A stretch of 64,000 nt of DNA from Lachnospiraceae bacterium 3-1 (GTDB taxonomy: Bacteria; Bacillota; Clostridia; Lachnospirales; Lachnospiraceae). Numbering within the stretch: the stretch's first letter is position 1; every line of letters begins with the position of its first letter. A program made the position numbers and the translations under genes. The notes beneath the pieces are model-generated. The model was not told the origin of the DNA, searched no databases, and worked only from the letters and a program-made list of their open reading frames with translations. Below are positions 26,556 through 35,036 of this stretch, in pieces. Location of the stretch: NCBI GenBank assembly GCA_000403255.2, contig KE159597.1, forward strand, positions 109,669 to 173,668, in the 5' to 3' direction.

Positions 26556-26801
26556 TTGAAAGGCCATAGGGCCGGGGCCGCTCCTGCTGTCAAAATCAGC
26601 TATAAACCGCTCTGGAAAACACTAATCGACAAGAACATGAGCAAGAAAGATTTACGGCTCCAGGCGCATTTGACAACGAACCATATCGCCAACATGGGCA
26701 AGGTGGAGCATATCTCCATGCCCACCCTTATCAAGATTTGCGAAACGCTGAATTGTGACATTTCCGATGTGATTGCGCTTGTGCCGGATGAAGACCCATA
26801 A
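26556..26801 (+). CDS. small XRE-family HTH protein
   Basis: Up to 81 residues: YKPLWKTLIDKNMSKKDLRL, TTNHIANMGKVEHISMPTLIKICETLNCDISDV is a complete Cro/C1-type HTH of the short phage-regulator kind. The start is uncertain: the only in-frame start before the domain is TTG 26556, which lies 3 bases after a TATAAT-like box (26548-26553); a rarer start near the YKPLW motif is possible. Stands alone before the two-component operon. Confidence 0.55.
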   Translation: MKGHRAGAAPAVKISYKPLWKTLIDKNMSKKDLRLQAHLTTNHIANMGKVEHISMPTLIKICETLNCDISDVIALVPDEDP

Positions 26802-26920
26802 GAGGAAAAGAGCAACACGGTGAAAACAAGTTAGGTCATGTGCAAGTCGAGGGCATAAATTTTGAGAACTACACACTAATCACAAATTTCTATGGTATGC
26901 TACCCTTCGGAGGTGTCATT

Positions 26921-27592
26921 ATGCAAAAGATTTTAGTTGTCGAGGATGACTTGGACATTCAAGAGCTTTTGAAGAACTTCTTGCAAGAGGTAGGATATGA
27001 GGTCAGTTTAGCCAGCGATGGTGTAGAAGCCCTTTCTGTATTTTCTGCTACGCAATTTGATTTGGTGCTGCTTGATGTAATGCTCCCCAAAATTGATGGG
27101 TTTGCCGTTTGTGAATTTATAAGAAAACAATCCCAGGTTCCTATCATCATGCTTACTGCATTGAGCGGAGAGGAAGAACAAATCCGGGGACTGGATTTGC
27201 AAGTGGACGACTATATCACAAAGCCCTTTTCCATGCCAATTTTAATTCGGAAGATTGCCGCCGTCCTGCGGCGGAGCAGCGGGCCGCAAGAGGATGAACA
27301 CAAAACGATTTCCTATCAAAACCTTGTTTTGGATTGCGACAATTACACGGCCACGGTAAACGGAACCGCTTATGAATTGACGCAACGGGAATTTGAAGTG
27401 TTGAAAGAACTGCTCACTAATCAAGGCCGTATTCTGACCCGGCAAAACCTTTTGGACAAACTGTGGCGGTATGACTTTTATGGGGATGAGCGTGTAGTTG
27501 ATACGCACATCAAGAATTTGCGGAAGAAGTTGGGAATTGAATTTATCCAGACAATCCGAGGGGTGGGATATAAAATTGACAAAGAAAATTAA
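26921..27592 (+). CDS. OmpR/PhoB-family response regulator
   Basis: A 223-residue regulator. The receiver has ILVVEDDLDIQ, phosphoacceptor LVLLDVMLPK and switch KPFSMPILIRKI. The C-terminal winged helix contains ELTQREFEVLKELLTNQGRILTRQ and VVDTHIKNLRKKLG...IRGVGYKI. ATG 26921 follows CGGAGGTGTCATT; the longer frame from 26840 is unlikely. Overlaps the kinase start by 17 bases. VanR/BceR-like in shape; probable control of the lipoprotein gene that follows. Confidence 0.9.
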   Translation: MQKILVVEDDLDIQELLKNFLQEVGYEVSLASDGVEALSVFSATQFDLVLLDVMLPKIDGFAVCEFIRKQSQVPIIMLTALSGEEEQIRGLDLQVDDYITKPFSMPILIRKIAAVLRRSSGPQEDEHKTISYQNLVLDCDNYTATVNGTAYELTQREFEVLKELLTNQGRILTRQNLLDKLWRYDFYGDERVVDTHIKNLRKKLGIEFIQTIRGVGYKIDKEN

Positions 27593-28994
27593 AAGCAGTT
27601 TATTTGCAAAAGTATTCCTAATTACTTCGGTTATGTTGCTGTGTATATCGCTGTTGGTGTTCGGAATGTTGGCCTGGCTAATGCCGCAGACCTATTCCAA
27701 CAGACTGAACACAATTCTGGATAAACGGGCGCAGGACTTTATTTCTGAACTGGAACAAGTGCCTTTTTCAGATAGCGGCGGTTTGTTCGACCAATTTGTA
27801 GCGGATACGGAAATCAATTCAGTTGAGTTATACAACAGTGGCGGCGATTGGGTTGCATTACCCGCAAAAGAATTTAACAATGAATGGAACGGGAATATCG
27901 CACAAACGGCAGTCGCTGGCCCTGGTGAAACCTCTCCCGTTTTATCAAACCAATACTATTTTTCTTTTTCTGATTGCAGTGACCGCTATACTCTCGTTGT
28001 CTATGGTGAGGCAGAACAAATTTCGGAACTACAACAATCCTTTATCCGTGTTTTTCCGATTATCTTGCTATTAGTATTGGCGATTGCCCTTGTCATATCT
28101 TGGCTGTACTCTCGTATGATTACAAAGCCCGTACTGGAAATCAGCCGCATATCCGAAAAAATGTCTGACTTGCAGTTGGATTGGACGGTTGATGAACAAC
28201 GGACTGATGAATTGGGAACGCTGGGGAAAAGCCTGAACAGGCTATCCCGCAATCTTTCATCCGCCCTGTCTGATTTGCAAAACGCAAACAGAAAACTTGA
28301 AGCTGATATTGAACATGAAAAGGAACTGGAACAGGCCCGTACAAATTTCTTTTCGGCGGTTTCACATGAGCTGAAAACACCTGTCACCATTATAAAGGGC
28401 CAGTTAGAGGGGATGCTGCTCGGCATCGGGGCCTACAAAGACCGTGAGAAATATTTGACACGATCGCTGGAAATTGCAAATACCCTTGAAACAATGGTGC
28501 AGGAGATATTGACAATCTCTCGATTGGAAACTGCGGGGCCAGATTTCAAAAAAGACTGTTTGGATTGTGTTCAAATTATCAAATCCTATATAAGTGAAAC
28601 CGAAGATTTGATTGCGGGAAAGGACTTACAAATAGATCTCAATGCTCCACCATCTGCTCTTATAGCTGGAAACAAACTGCTGATGGAGAAAGTGTTTTCA
28701 AATCTGATAGGGAACGCAATCAAGTATTCTCCGCAGGGGGCCTCTATTTATATCTCTGTCCACATAGAACATGGGCAGATAGAATTTTCTGTTGAAAACA
28801 CAGGCGCACATATCCCGGAAGAGAGTATTCCAAAATTATTTGATGCGTTTTATCGTGTGGAGCAATCCAGGAGCCGTAAAACAGGCGGGAGCGGGTTAGG
28901 GCTGTATATCGTGCAGGAGATACTACACCATCATGGAAGTGAATGTATGGTCTGCAATACACAGGACGGGGTAAAGTTTTCTTTTACAATCTGA
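27576..28994 (+). CDS. HAMP sensor histidine kinase
   Basis: A 472-residue kinase: TM1 (VFLITSVMLLCISLLVFGML), an extracytoplasmic domain of about 130 residues, TM2 (VFPIILLLVLAIALVISWLY), HAMP, H-box FFSAVSHELKTPVTIIKGQLEG, N-box LLMEKVFSNLIGNAIKYS and G-box RKTGGSGLGLYIVQEIL. The start is taken as TTG 27576, overlapping the regulator gene as usual for such pairs. The signal is likely extracellular, fitting the downstream lipoprotein. Confidence 0.88.
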   Translation: MTKKIKSSLFAKVFLITSVMLLCISLLVFGMLAWLMPQTYSNRLNTILDKRAQDFISELEQVPFSDSGGLFDQFVADTEINSVELYNSGGDWVALPAKEFNNEWNGNIAQTAVAGPGETSPVLSNQYYFSFSDCSDRYTLVVYGEAEQISELQQSFIRVFPIILLLVLAIALVISWLYSRMITKPVLEISRISEKMSDLQLDWTVDEQRTDELGTLGKSLNRLSRNLSSALSDLQNANRKLEADIEHEKELEQARTNFFSAVSHELKTPVTIIKGQLEGMLLGIGAYKDREKYLTRSLEIANTLETMVQEILTISRLETAGPDFKKDCLDCVQIIKSYISETEDLIAGKDLQIDLNAPPSALIAGNKLLMEKVFSNLIGNAIKYSPQGASIYISVHIEHGQIEFSVENTGAHIPEESIPKLFDAFYRVEQSRSRKTGGSGLGLYIVQEILHHHGSECMVCNTQDGVKFSFTI

Positions 28995-29128
28995 CAAATG
29001 CAGGAAAGCGGCGGGCGATTGCCCCGCCGCTTTTCAACTACACATAAATCACAAACTAATCCCAAACGTATCACAAAAAAGGGTGGTATTCTTTAGGTAC
29101 ACTCAAAGAAAGGATGGTGTTTATTCCA

Positions 29129-30007
29129 ATGAACACAAAGAAACTACTTGCATTAGCCCTTGGAGGGGTAATGCTTGTGGGATGCTTGGCCGGGTGCAGT
29201 ACCGCAGCGGCATCCCAAGGCGGAACCTCCCAGCTCGGAACGGCTTCCCCACCGATGACGGAGGCATCCGAGCAGACTATCGTTGCGGTTGCTGAAGGCA
29301 ACGGTTCCCCCACCGAAATTTCCTATGAAGAACTGTTCAAACCCTATGCGCAGTTTGGCCTGACATACGATGCCAGCAAAAACGAACTGACATACAATGG
29401 GAAAGCGGTACGGTGGTTTGAGGACTACTATACCGTGGAGAACGGGATACAGGCCGGAAACGACTTTTTCAACGAGAATGGCGTGGTTGATGTATATGCT
29501 GTCCGTGACTTCACCAGCATTGTCCGCGCCGAAGATGGTTCTTTCGACCCCAGCGGAAAGCTGACTGGTGTAAAGGAGTTTTCGTCGGAAGAATTTGCCG
29601 CCCGTGACATTGAGGCAATCAAAAATCCGCCTCCCACCGTTGCCTTAACTGGTGATCCGCCCTCCGCAAAGGAACTTGAAGATATGGCAAAGGAATACGA
29701 GGCATTTGGCGTTACCTATGACATCAAAAATGACCAGTGGTATTTCAATGGTGAAAAGGTTCGGTTTTTCCGGGATGTGCTGACCTCTAATGGCGAGGGG
29801 TTGACCAGTGGAAAATTCAAAGGTTCAATGCGTGTTTTGGGGAGCGCAGACGGAACCGTTGACATTTATACAGTCCGTGACTTTGCCCACCCGGACACCT
29901 CCGGGAATGGAACACTGACTGGCATTGAGAAATATAGTCAAGCGGAATTTGACGAGCATACGCGACAGGATATCCAGTCCAGCTCTGGCTTTTGTACCGT
30001 AGAGTAA
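29129..30007 (+). CDS. two-repeat surface lipoprotein
   Basis: A 292-residue exported protein. MNTKKLLALALGGVMLVGCLAGCS is a lipoprotein signal with two possible lipobox cysteines (LVGC, LAGC). Two repeats of about 100 residues follow: YAQFGLTYDASKNELTYNGK...VDVYAVRDFTSI and YEAFGVTYDIKNDQWYFNGE...VDIYTVRDFAHP, each with a KFxGSxxR or D.GS.DP element and a SxxEF end. An in-frame ATG at 29114 is less likely because AAAGG touches it. It lies 135 bases after the kinase and may be its target or sensor partner. No family recognised. Confidence 0.72.
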   Translation: MNTKKLLALALGGVMLVGCLAGCSTAAASQGGTSQLGTASPPMTEASEQTIVAVAEGNGSPTEISYEELFKPYAQFGLTYDASKNELTYNGKAVRWFEDYYTVENGIQAGNDFFNENGVVDVYAVRDFTSIVRAEDGSFDPSGKLTGVKEFSSEEFAARDIEAIKNPPPTVALTGDPPSAKELEDMAKEYEAFGVTYDIKNDQWYFNGEKVRFFRDVLTSNGEGLTSGKFKGSMRVLGSADGTVDIYTVRDFAHPDTSGNGTLTGIEKYSQAEFDEHTRQDIQSSSGFCTVE

Positions 30008-30113
30008 AAACTGCCGCACGACGGCAAAAGAAAAAAGCCGTCGTATGGTAGCTACTCATAAAACAGTATCAATCAACAAACTGAAATAGGGTAGCTGTCA
30101 TACAGGGTGCAGG

Positions 30114-30158
30114 AAAAGACGAGTGAGAAGCGATTGCTTTTTACCCGTCTTTTTTCTG
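30114..30158 (+). terminator. intrinsic terminator
   Basis: AAAAGACGAGT pairs with ACCCGTCTTTT around a loop of about 18 bases and runs into a T-rich stretch (TCTTTTTTCTG). It probably ends the two-component/lipoprotein transcript. A second perfect hairpin, ACGACGGC/GCCGTCGT (30018-30044), has no T-run. Confidence 0.55.
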
Positions 30159-30161
30159 CCT

Positions 30162-30256
30162 GTTACGCAGTAGAAACGCGATTTTGACGATAAAGGTATA
30201 AAACCCTTAACTTGCTTTAAATGCGCTCTGAAAGCCGCATAAAATCAAGGGATTTT
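30162..30256 (+). other. block-conserved noncoding element, copy B
   Basis: GTTACGCAGTAGAA (30162-30175), ATTTT, TAAAGGTATAAA (30191-30202), GAAAGCC and AAATCAAGGGATTTT (30242-30256) repeat the blocks of the element at 4918-5011 at the same spacing while intervening bases differ. The inverted GTTACGCAGTAG found near copy A is absent here. Confidence 0.55.
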
Positions 30257-30409
30257 TATCTCTAAATGCGAACATACAACAATGAATTGAGAGCGCAAGC
30301 GGTCTATCCGATTGCGCTCTTGATTACCCCATAGCAAGGACAGGGAAAACCGTCAAGGACGCGAAGCGCGAAGTTTATCCTTGACGGCTTTCTCTGGCTT
30401 TGCTACTCG

Positions 30410-30613
30410 TTACCTGTCAAAACGGAATTGCAGGATAGCTTTGATAAGCTGTGTTTTCAAACGTTCTTGAATATCGTCGTTGATATGTCCCCGGTATTTT
30501 GACAGATACTTAATGCGTGGACTGTAATGCTGTAAAACAAGTTCAATCGCTTCTGGCTCTCCGGCAATCGCTTTTTCAATGACTTCAAAGGGTACCAATT
30601 TTTTGTTCCTCAT
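30410..30613 (-). CDS. helix-turn-helix protein, Tn916 Orf8-like
   Basis: A 67-residue protein, LVPFEVIEKAIAGEPEAIELVLQHYSPRIKYLSK...DDIQERLKTQLIKAILQF, aligned over its full length with the Orf8-like protein at 13266. The ATG at 30613 lies in the sigma gene; a TTG at 30598, preceded by GATGAGGAA at better spacing, may be the real start. Partner of the sigma-like protein encoded upstream. Confidence 0.8.
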   Translation of the reverse strand: MRNKKLVPFEVIEKAIAGEPEAIELVLQHYSPRIKYLSKYRGHINDDIQERLKTQLIKAILQFRFDR

Positions 30614-31043
30614 CTTTTGACTTTAACCATTCCTTTCTTAACTGATTCAATGCTGCGTGCTTCCAGTAATTCGCTGTACTTCTGGAACGTCCATATTCAT
30701 TCCCGATTTTTGTATCGGTATAGCCCAGAAAGAAATACATCAGCAAGACAGTACGCCGCTGTTCTGGAAGTTTGGAAAGAACATTTGCTAACCATTCACT
30801 TGCAACAATAATCTCCTGTCCTTTCACGACAAAGACAGTTGGCTTGTCATACTGCTCAAAGTAATTATCTGTTGTAAACGGTTCAAAGGACGTTTCGGAC
30901 ATCAGATAGTCAAGTGATACTTCGTGCTTCTGTTTCCGTCCAAAATCGCGGTATGCACTGATTGCCGCATTACGGAGAACAATCTTACAAAAAGCAGCAA
31001 AAGAATATTCGACACACTCCATGAATTGTTCAGAATACTTCAT
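30585..31043 (-). CDS. sigma-70-like factor, Tn916 Orf7-like
   Basis: A 152-residue protein. It opens with EYSFAAFCKIVLRNAAISAYRDFGRK (region-2 like) and has a region-4 HTH: LSKLPEQRRTVLLMYFFLGYTDTKIGNEYGRSRSTANYWKHAAL. AAGGGGGTGATGAAACA precedes ATG. It is homologous to 12845-13285 and likewise follows a leader ORF and a terminator-like stem. Overlaps the HTH gene by 29 bases. Probably a regulator of element genes; its element of origin within ICE2 is unclear. Confidence 0.84.
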   Translation of the reverse strand: MKYSEQFMECVEYSFAAFCKIVLRNAAISAYRDFGRKQKHEVSLDYLMSETSFEPFTTDNYFEQYDKPTVFVVKGQEIIVASEWLANVLSKLPEQRRTVLLMYFFLGYTDTKIGNEYGRSRSTANYWKHAALNQLRKEWLKSKDEEQKIGTL

Positions 31044-31085
31044 TGTTTCATCACCCCCTTTCTTCCCAGTAGGGGGCTACTACAA

Positions 31086-31122
31086 CAAACGCCCATGCAG
31101 CACAGAGCTACATAGGCGTTTG
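31086..31122 (-). terminator. attenuator-type stem before sigma gene
   Basis: CAAACGCCTATGTAG pairs with CTGCATGGGCGTTTG (15 bp with G.T pairs) around CTCTGTG on the - strand, followed by TTGTAG. Position between leader and sigma gene matches the terminator at 12690. Confidence 0.6.
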
Positions 31123-31197
31123 AATAATGTGATTTATAAAAGTATGTATGATGTACTGATAGTTCATATTCATGGGCAGAAATTTCCGTTGTGTTGG

Positions 31198-31248
31198 TTA
31201 GGCTTTTTTTAACGAGTTTGATAATGCTTGTATAATGGCAAGTAACAT
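31198..31248 (-). CDS. 16-residue leader peptide
   Basis: MLLAIIQALSNSLKKA with ribosome site GGAGG. Downstream DNA (GTTAAAAAAAGCC, GGAAATTTC, AATATGAACT) repeats words of the leader region at 12600-12660. This and the following stem make a leader-attenuator for the sigma gene. Confidence 0.5.
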   Translation of the reverse strand: MLLAIIQALSNSLKKA

Positions 31249-31265
31249 AATAAAACCTCCGTCTA

Positions 31266-31311
31266 AAAAGAAAAAGCCGATAGCCGCTATATTTCAAGCG
31301 TGCTATCGGCT
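31266..31311 (-). terminator. terminator at the KTR gene end
   Basis: AGCCGATAGC pairs with GCTATCGGCT, with an inner CGCT/AGCG; the - strand continues TTTTTCTTTTT. The TAG stop of the KTR remnant lies in the stem, as in the intact ICE1 copy. Confidence 0.8.
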
Positions 31312-31765
31312 CTGCGTCTGTGCGTCTGGCTCTTTAATAACTGATATATTTAGGTGTTTTACATTGATTAGTGTTTCATGCTTGCATTTCGGGCAAAATT
31401 AGTGAATATTTCACGTTCTGAGAGCCATTGGTACGCTTTTGAGATCCATTTACATTTTGCCAAGCATGAGGATACTCAAATGGTGCTTCTGTATCAATGA
31501 CAAGGGCTAACGCCTGCGCTAAAGCGCATCATTGACACAAAATCCCCATTTGAGTAAGGGCAGATAAGCAAAAGTAAGGGTGGATCTGTTCTGTGAACCA
31601 TTGGAGCTATTCGAAAATATCGCTGGCTCCATTCGGGCATATGTATGGAGCTCTTGGCGTGAAATAATCAATTAGTGGAAATCGTTCAAGTACCGTATCT
31701 TCTCGTACTTTTAACCGTGTTTTATTACCACAGATGGGGCATAGTATCCAATTATCTAAATTCAA
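31303..31765 (-). pseudogene. cysteine-rich KTR gene split by an insertion
   Basis: The 5' part (TTG 31765 after GAGGTGG; NLDNWILCPICGNKTRLKVR, then VLERFPL) stops matching after FPL. The 3' part, from 31398 down to 31303, reads FCPKCKHETLINVKHLN and ends KEPDAQTQSR, identical to the C-terminus of the intact copy at 12182. Between them is the 268-bp element at 31403-31670. Taking out the insert and one copy of the 5-bp duplication leaves the two halves one base out of frame, so a second lesion or imprecise event must have occurred. Confidence 0.8.
31403..31670. mobile_element. 268-bp MITE-like insertion
   Basis: Terminal inverted repeats TGAATATTTCACG (31403-31415) and CGTGAAATAATCA (31658-31670), 12 of 13 bases matching, flanked by ATTAG on both sides (target duplication). 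No ORF of a transposase. Inside are nested dyads: ACTCAAATGG/CCATTTGAGT (31474-31555), TCAATGA/TCATTGA and GCGCT-AA-AGCGC. It interrupts the KTR gene. Parent transposon not in the window. Confidence 0.72.
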
Positions 31766-31906
31766 TAACACCACCTCAATCCTCAACTGTAAATATTTCT
31801 TCGATTGAAACTCCAAAGACTTTCGCTATATTCCATGCGAGTACCAAGAAAGCATTTGTCAAGGGGACTTTCACCCAAAAGATGAAAGTCCCCGATAAAC
31901 TGGAAG

Positions 31907-32716
31907 TTAGTGTGCTTTTTTATAATAGGCGCGGAGAATAGGCTCCAGCTCCCGCCACTTGATCTCATACTCCTGGCGGTAGGTCTCTACGGTGCGGGAG
32001 GGGGTAATGAGCTGCTCCTTGCCCCGATACTTCATGGTGTAGGGCTTGAAGGCGCTGGAGTCCGGGTTCATGCCGTGCAGGCCGTCCAGAAGCTCTTTGC
32101 CCTCCTCCAGGTTGCGCAGGAGCGCGGATACGGTAGACAGGCCCTCCTCATTGGGCGGTATGAAGTCGTGGATGTCCGCCCCGTGCTTCAGCAGCTCGTC
32201 CAGCACCGCCTTGAGCATCTCTCGCAGTCGGCGCTGTTCCTCCCTGGCCGTTTCCACACGGTAGTCGGGATAGGAATCGTGAGCGAACTGGTCGTACTCC
32301 TCCAGGGCGTGCTGCCAGGCGGTGAGGCCGTAGGAGGTTTTCTGATTTGGGTCCATCCCCATGTCCAGCAGGCGGCGCAGTAGCAGAAAATACTGCTTGC
32401 TCCGCTCCGGACCGGGGCCCACGGTGTGCCTCGCCCGCATGAAGCACTGGCCCACGGCGTCATACCAGATGGGGGCGGAGAAATTGTTGCCGTAAGGGTT
32501 GACGGCATCCGCAAAGTTCACGTCCGCCCCCCGGTCCAGCAGCAGGTGGGCCACCTCCAGGTTGTCACTCTTGATGGCCACCATCAGAGGGGACTGACCA
32601 TCGTCCTTTTTGGGCGGCGCTTTGGCAAGGCAGGAGATCAGGTCGGGCTTCTTGTCCAGAATGGCGGCGACTTCATCCACTTTCCCCTGCCGAATACAGA
32701 CAAACAGCTTTTTCAC
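31907..32716 (-). CDS. ankyrin-repeat protein
   Basis: A 269-residue cytoplasmic protein with ankyrin repeats: GQSPLMVAIKSDNLEVAHLLLDRGADVNFAD is complete; LLRRLLDMGMDPNQKTSYGLTAWQHAL and LKAVLDELLKHGADIHDFI are partial ones. No signal peptide. The start is GTG 32716 after GGGGAGG; the frame upstream has no ribosome site. GC content is clearly higher than in the cargo to its left, suggesting separate acquisition. Protein-protein binding is likely; partner unknown. Confidence 0.78.
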   Translation of the reverse strand: MKKLFVCIRQGKVDEVAAILDKKPDLISCLAKAPPKKDDGQSPLMVAIKSDNLEVAHLLLDRGADVNFADAVNPYGNNFSAPIWYDAVGQCFMRARHTVGPGPERSKQYFLLLRRLLDMGMDPNQKTSYGLTAWQHALEEYDQFAHDSYPDYRVETAREEQRRLREMLKAVLDELLKHGADIHDFIPPNEEGLSTVSALLRNLEEGKELLDGLHGMNPDSSAFKPYTMKYRGKEQLITPSRTVETYRQEYEIKWRELEPILRAYYKKAH

Positions 32717-32837
32717 AGCAAATCCTCCCCTCAAGTGTGACTATTCCGATTTGTCGAATTGACCTGCCCAAAGTATAGCACAAAGCCGGCCAGCGTTCAA
32801 CCCTCATTGCAGGGCTTTCAGCAAAGTTGCAAGCAAT

Positions 32838-32948
32838 GCAATCTTACGTAAGATTGCGTATTTAGCAGGATTTCCGTTTCCGGAATTCCTGCTAAATGCT
32901 TGTTGGTGACATGTCCCCAAACCCCTGAGATCATCACCTGCGGTGATG
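32838..32948 (+). other. dyad cluster, candidate oriT of ICE2
   Basis: GCAATCTTACGTAAGATTGC (32838-32857) is a perfect 20-bp palindrome. Next comes ATTTAGCAGGATTTCCG/CGGAATTCCTGCTAAAT (32860-32897), a 17-bp stem with one mismatch and a 4-base loop, and then CATCACC-TGC-GGTGATG (32932-32948). AATGCTTGTTGG overlaps the edge of the second repeat; the ICE1 candidate has TATGCTTGCTACG in the same place. It lies 3' of the relaxase gene. Could also be terminators, though T-runs are lacking. Confidence 0.45.
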
Positions 32949-32994
32949 GCTGCGCGTTCCGTTGGAACGCTGAAAACCGAAAGCGGAAGGAAAC

Positions 32995-34404
32995 CTATTG
33001 CCGTAACTTCTGCGTGTCTCTCTGCGATTCCCGCCCAGTGGGAATATCCAGCAGGTGCTCCACGTTCGCCCGGACATTATAAAGCTCCTTCATATCCGCC
33101 CTGGCCTGCTTATAGGCAGAATAGGCTTTCCGTTTCTGCTCCATAAGTCCGGCATATTCCTCCCGCAGAGATTTGACGGAAGGCAGCTTTGTGATCCCCA
33201 GCCCATCAAAGTGTTTCTTCGCCGCCTGATGCAGAAGGATTTCCGTCTCATGCGCCGCACGGAATTTTTTGCTGTACCCGGCTTTCCGGTATTCCACATA
33301 GACCGCCCGCGTCTTGACATAATTGACGATCTGTTTCTGCAGCTCCCCGTTGGCGGCCATCTGCGATTCCAGCTCCTTGATCTGTACCGACAGCGCATTA
33401 AAATTAGCAGTAGCAATATCTGATTTTTTCTGCAAATCCTCATAGTTCATATCGCCATGCTCTTTGAGCCAGATCACCGCCTGGGAGAGCTGTTTTAAGT
33501 TGAACACCTTCGCCCAGCGTTCATATCCCGGACCTTTGCCGGAACGGATTGCCGCCTCAATATCCACCAGCAGCCCGACTTTGGAAACCGGCTTTTGGGG
33601 AGAAATACGGCGCGGCTTTGCCGTCCGTGTGCCGGCAATCCGTTCTTTGATGGCCTGCTCGGTATAGTCGCCTTTCAGTGTGTCACACCGGGTATATCTA
33701 TCATCAGGTGACAGGCGAAAACGAAGGTGCTTTCGCTCCCGGTTGACTTCAATCCCAGCCGCCTCCAGCTTTTTCAAAAGTTCTTCAAAGTCCTTCGGCT
33801 TTTCTTCCAGGGCTGCGTCGATAGCCTGTCGCAGCTGCTCCTGGTGGGAAGGCTGTTTCTGACTTCCCATCCATGTGCCATAATGGTCCCGGCTGGGTTT
33901 CGGATTCTCTACAATGGAAAGCCCATGCTCCAGGCACAGCTTGTCGTTCATGCGCCGGATCGCCCAAGTAGAGCCCCAGAAGTTGCGGAATTTTTTCTGG
34001 CAGTCCAGCGTGGTAGAATTTATGATGATGTGGTTATGGACATGGTGTTTATCCACATGGGTGCAGACAACAAAAGCATGGTTTCCCTTCGTCAGTTTCA
34101 ATGCAAGCTCCCGCCCGGTCTGGTTGGCTTCTTCCGGCGTGACCTCACCCGGCTTAAATGCCTGCCGGAGATGGTAGGCAATCACATCATCCGCGCCCCG
34201 GCTTCTTCCGGTCAGGTTCGCATACTGCCGTTTGGATAAAAGGAACTCCGCATCAGCGGTCCGGGTGTCGCACTCATAACCATAAATGAATTTCCCAAAA
34301 TCGGTTTTCTGCGGATTCTTTACATAGTCAATGATGTCCGCTATGGCCGTGGAAATATCCCGGCCTTTCCCAACATGCAGCGGCATGAGCCGAGTGGTTG
34401 CCAT
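32995..34404 (-). CDS. relaxase of ICE2
   Basis: A 469-residue relaxase. DIIDYVKNPQKT (motif I area), then YHLRQAFKPGEV and the metal site THVDKHHVHNHIIIN are followed by WAIRRMNDKLCLEHGLSIV. The C-terminal 220 residues are helical and charged, as in the ICE1 relaxase. ATG 34404 follows GGGGG by 8 bases; an upstream in-frame GTG is less likely. It nicks oriT and pilots the transferred strand. Its gene is last in the leftward accessory operon that begins at the topoisomerase. Confidence 0.92.
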   Translation of the reverse strand: MATTRLMPLHVGKGRDISTAIADIIDYVKNPQKTDFGKFIYGYECDTRTADAEFLLSKRQYANLTGRSRGADDVIAYHLRQAFKPGEVTPEEANQTGRELALKLTKGNHAFVVCTHVDKHHVHNHIIINSTTLDCQKKFRNFWGSTWAIRRMNDKLCLEHGLSIVENPKPSRDHYGTWMGSQKQPSHQEQLRQAIDAALEEKPKDFEELLKKLEAAGIEVNRERKHLRFRLSPDDRYTRCDTLKGDYTEQAIKERIAGTRTAKPRRISPQKPVSKVGLLVDIEAAIRSGKGPGYERWAKVFNLKQLSQAVIWLKEHGDMNYEDLQKKSDIATANFNALSVQIKELESQMAANGELQKQIVNYVKTRAVYVEYRKAGYSKKFRAAHETEILLHQAAKKHFDGLGITKLPSVKSLREEYAGLMEQKRKAYSAYKQARADMKELYNVRANVEHLLDIPTGRESQRDTQKLRQ

Positions 34405-34437
34405 ATCTGTCACCCCCTTAATCCAATATTGGCCCTG

Positions 34438-34947
34438 TTACCGCTCCGGCTCCTTTTTTGCTTTCGTCCTGTCACTGTGCGCCTGCTGCCCGGCATTTTT
34501 ATTCAGGCTGTCACGCACGGATGGTTTCTGCTCCTGGGCCGGCGCACACTCCCGCCTGGCCTGGGAGAGAAACAGGTCGGTAAGTCCGGGATTGCAGCGG
34601 TCCACGGCAAAGCAGACATTCCGGTCATATCCAAAACCGTCCTTATCCTCACAGACCGGAACCGTCTGCGCCCATGCTTTGTTGTCCCGTGAAATGCGCC
34701 CGTCGTGATCTTTCTGCCGGACCGTGTTGGCAAGGACATAAAAAATCCGTCCAGGATCAAATTTCTGTAATACCTGCTGCACACATGCCGGGCCTAAACG
34801 GTTGTCCCGGTAGTTGTCCGCAATGGCCTGTTCGATTGCCTCCCTGCACGCAATGTTTGCTTTGTGGGAAGCGTGGTACTGATTCAGTTCCCCATGCTCA
34901 TGCGCATAGGCAGCAGAATGAAAATAAATTGGCGTTGTATCTTTCAA
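34438..34947 (-). CDS. DUF3849-type ICE protein with C-terminal tag
   Basis: A 169-residue protein: IYFHSAAYAHEHGELNQYHA, then CREAIEQAIADNYRDNRLG and VLANTVRQKDHDGRIS match the DUF3849 family as I know it. The start is TTG 34947, 6 bases after GGAGGG; the longer frame has no signal. It carries the KPSVRDSLNKNAG motif with a basic tail ending KKEPER. Lies between relaxase and the CD1845-like gene. Function unknown. Confidence 0.75.
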   Translation of the reverse strand: MKDTTPIYFHSAAYAHEHGELNQYHASHKANIACREAIEQAIADNYRDNRLGPACVQQVLQKFDPGRIFYVLANTVRQKDHDGRISRDNKAWAQTVPVCEDKDGFGYDRNVCFAVDRCNPGLTDLFLSQARRECAPAQEQKPSVRDSLNKNAGQQAHSDRTKAKKEPER

Positions 34948-35036
34948 TGAAATCCCTCCAATCAAAAAGCTGCCGTAACAGACAGCCATAATTATAGAAA
35001 AAGGGCGGGGCTGCCAATGCGCCCCGCCGAAACTGT

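Noticed and set aside
31040..31297. 85-codon frame upstream of the sigma gene
   Set aside because: It runs through the leader, stem and terminator; those explain the region better.
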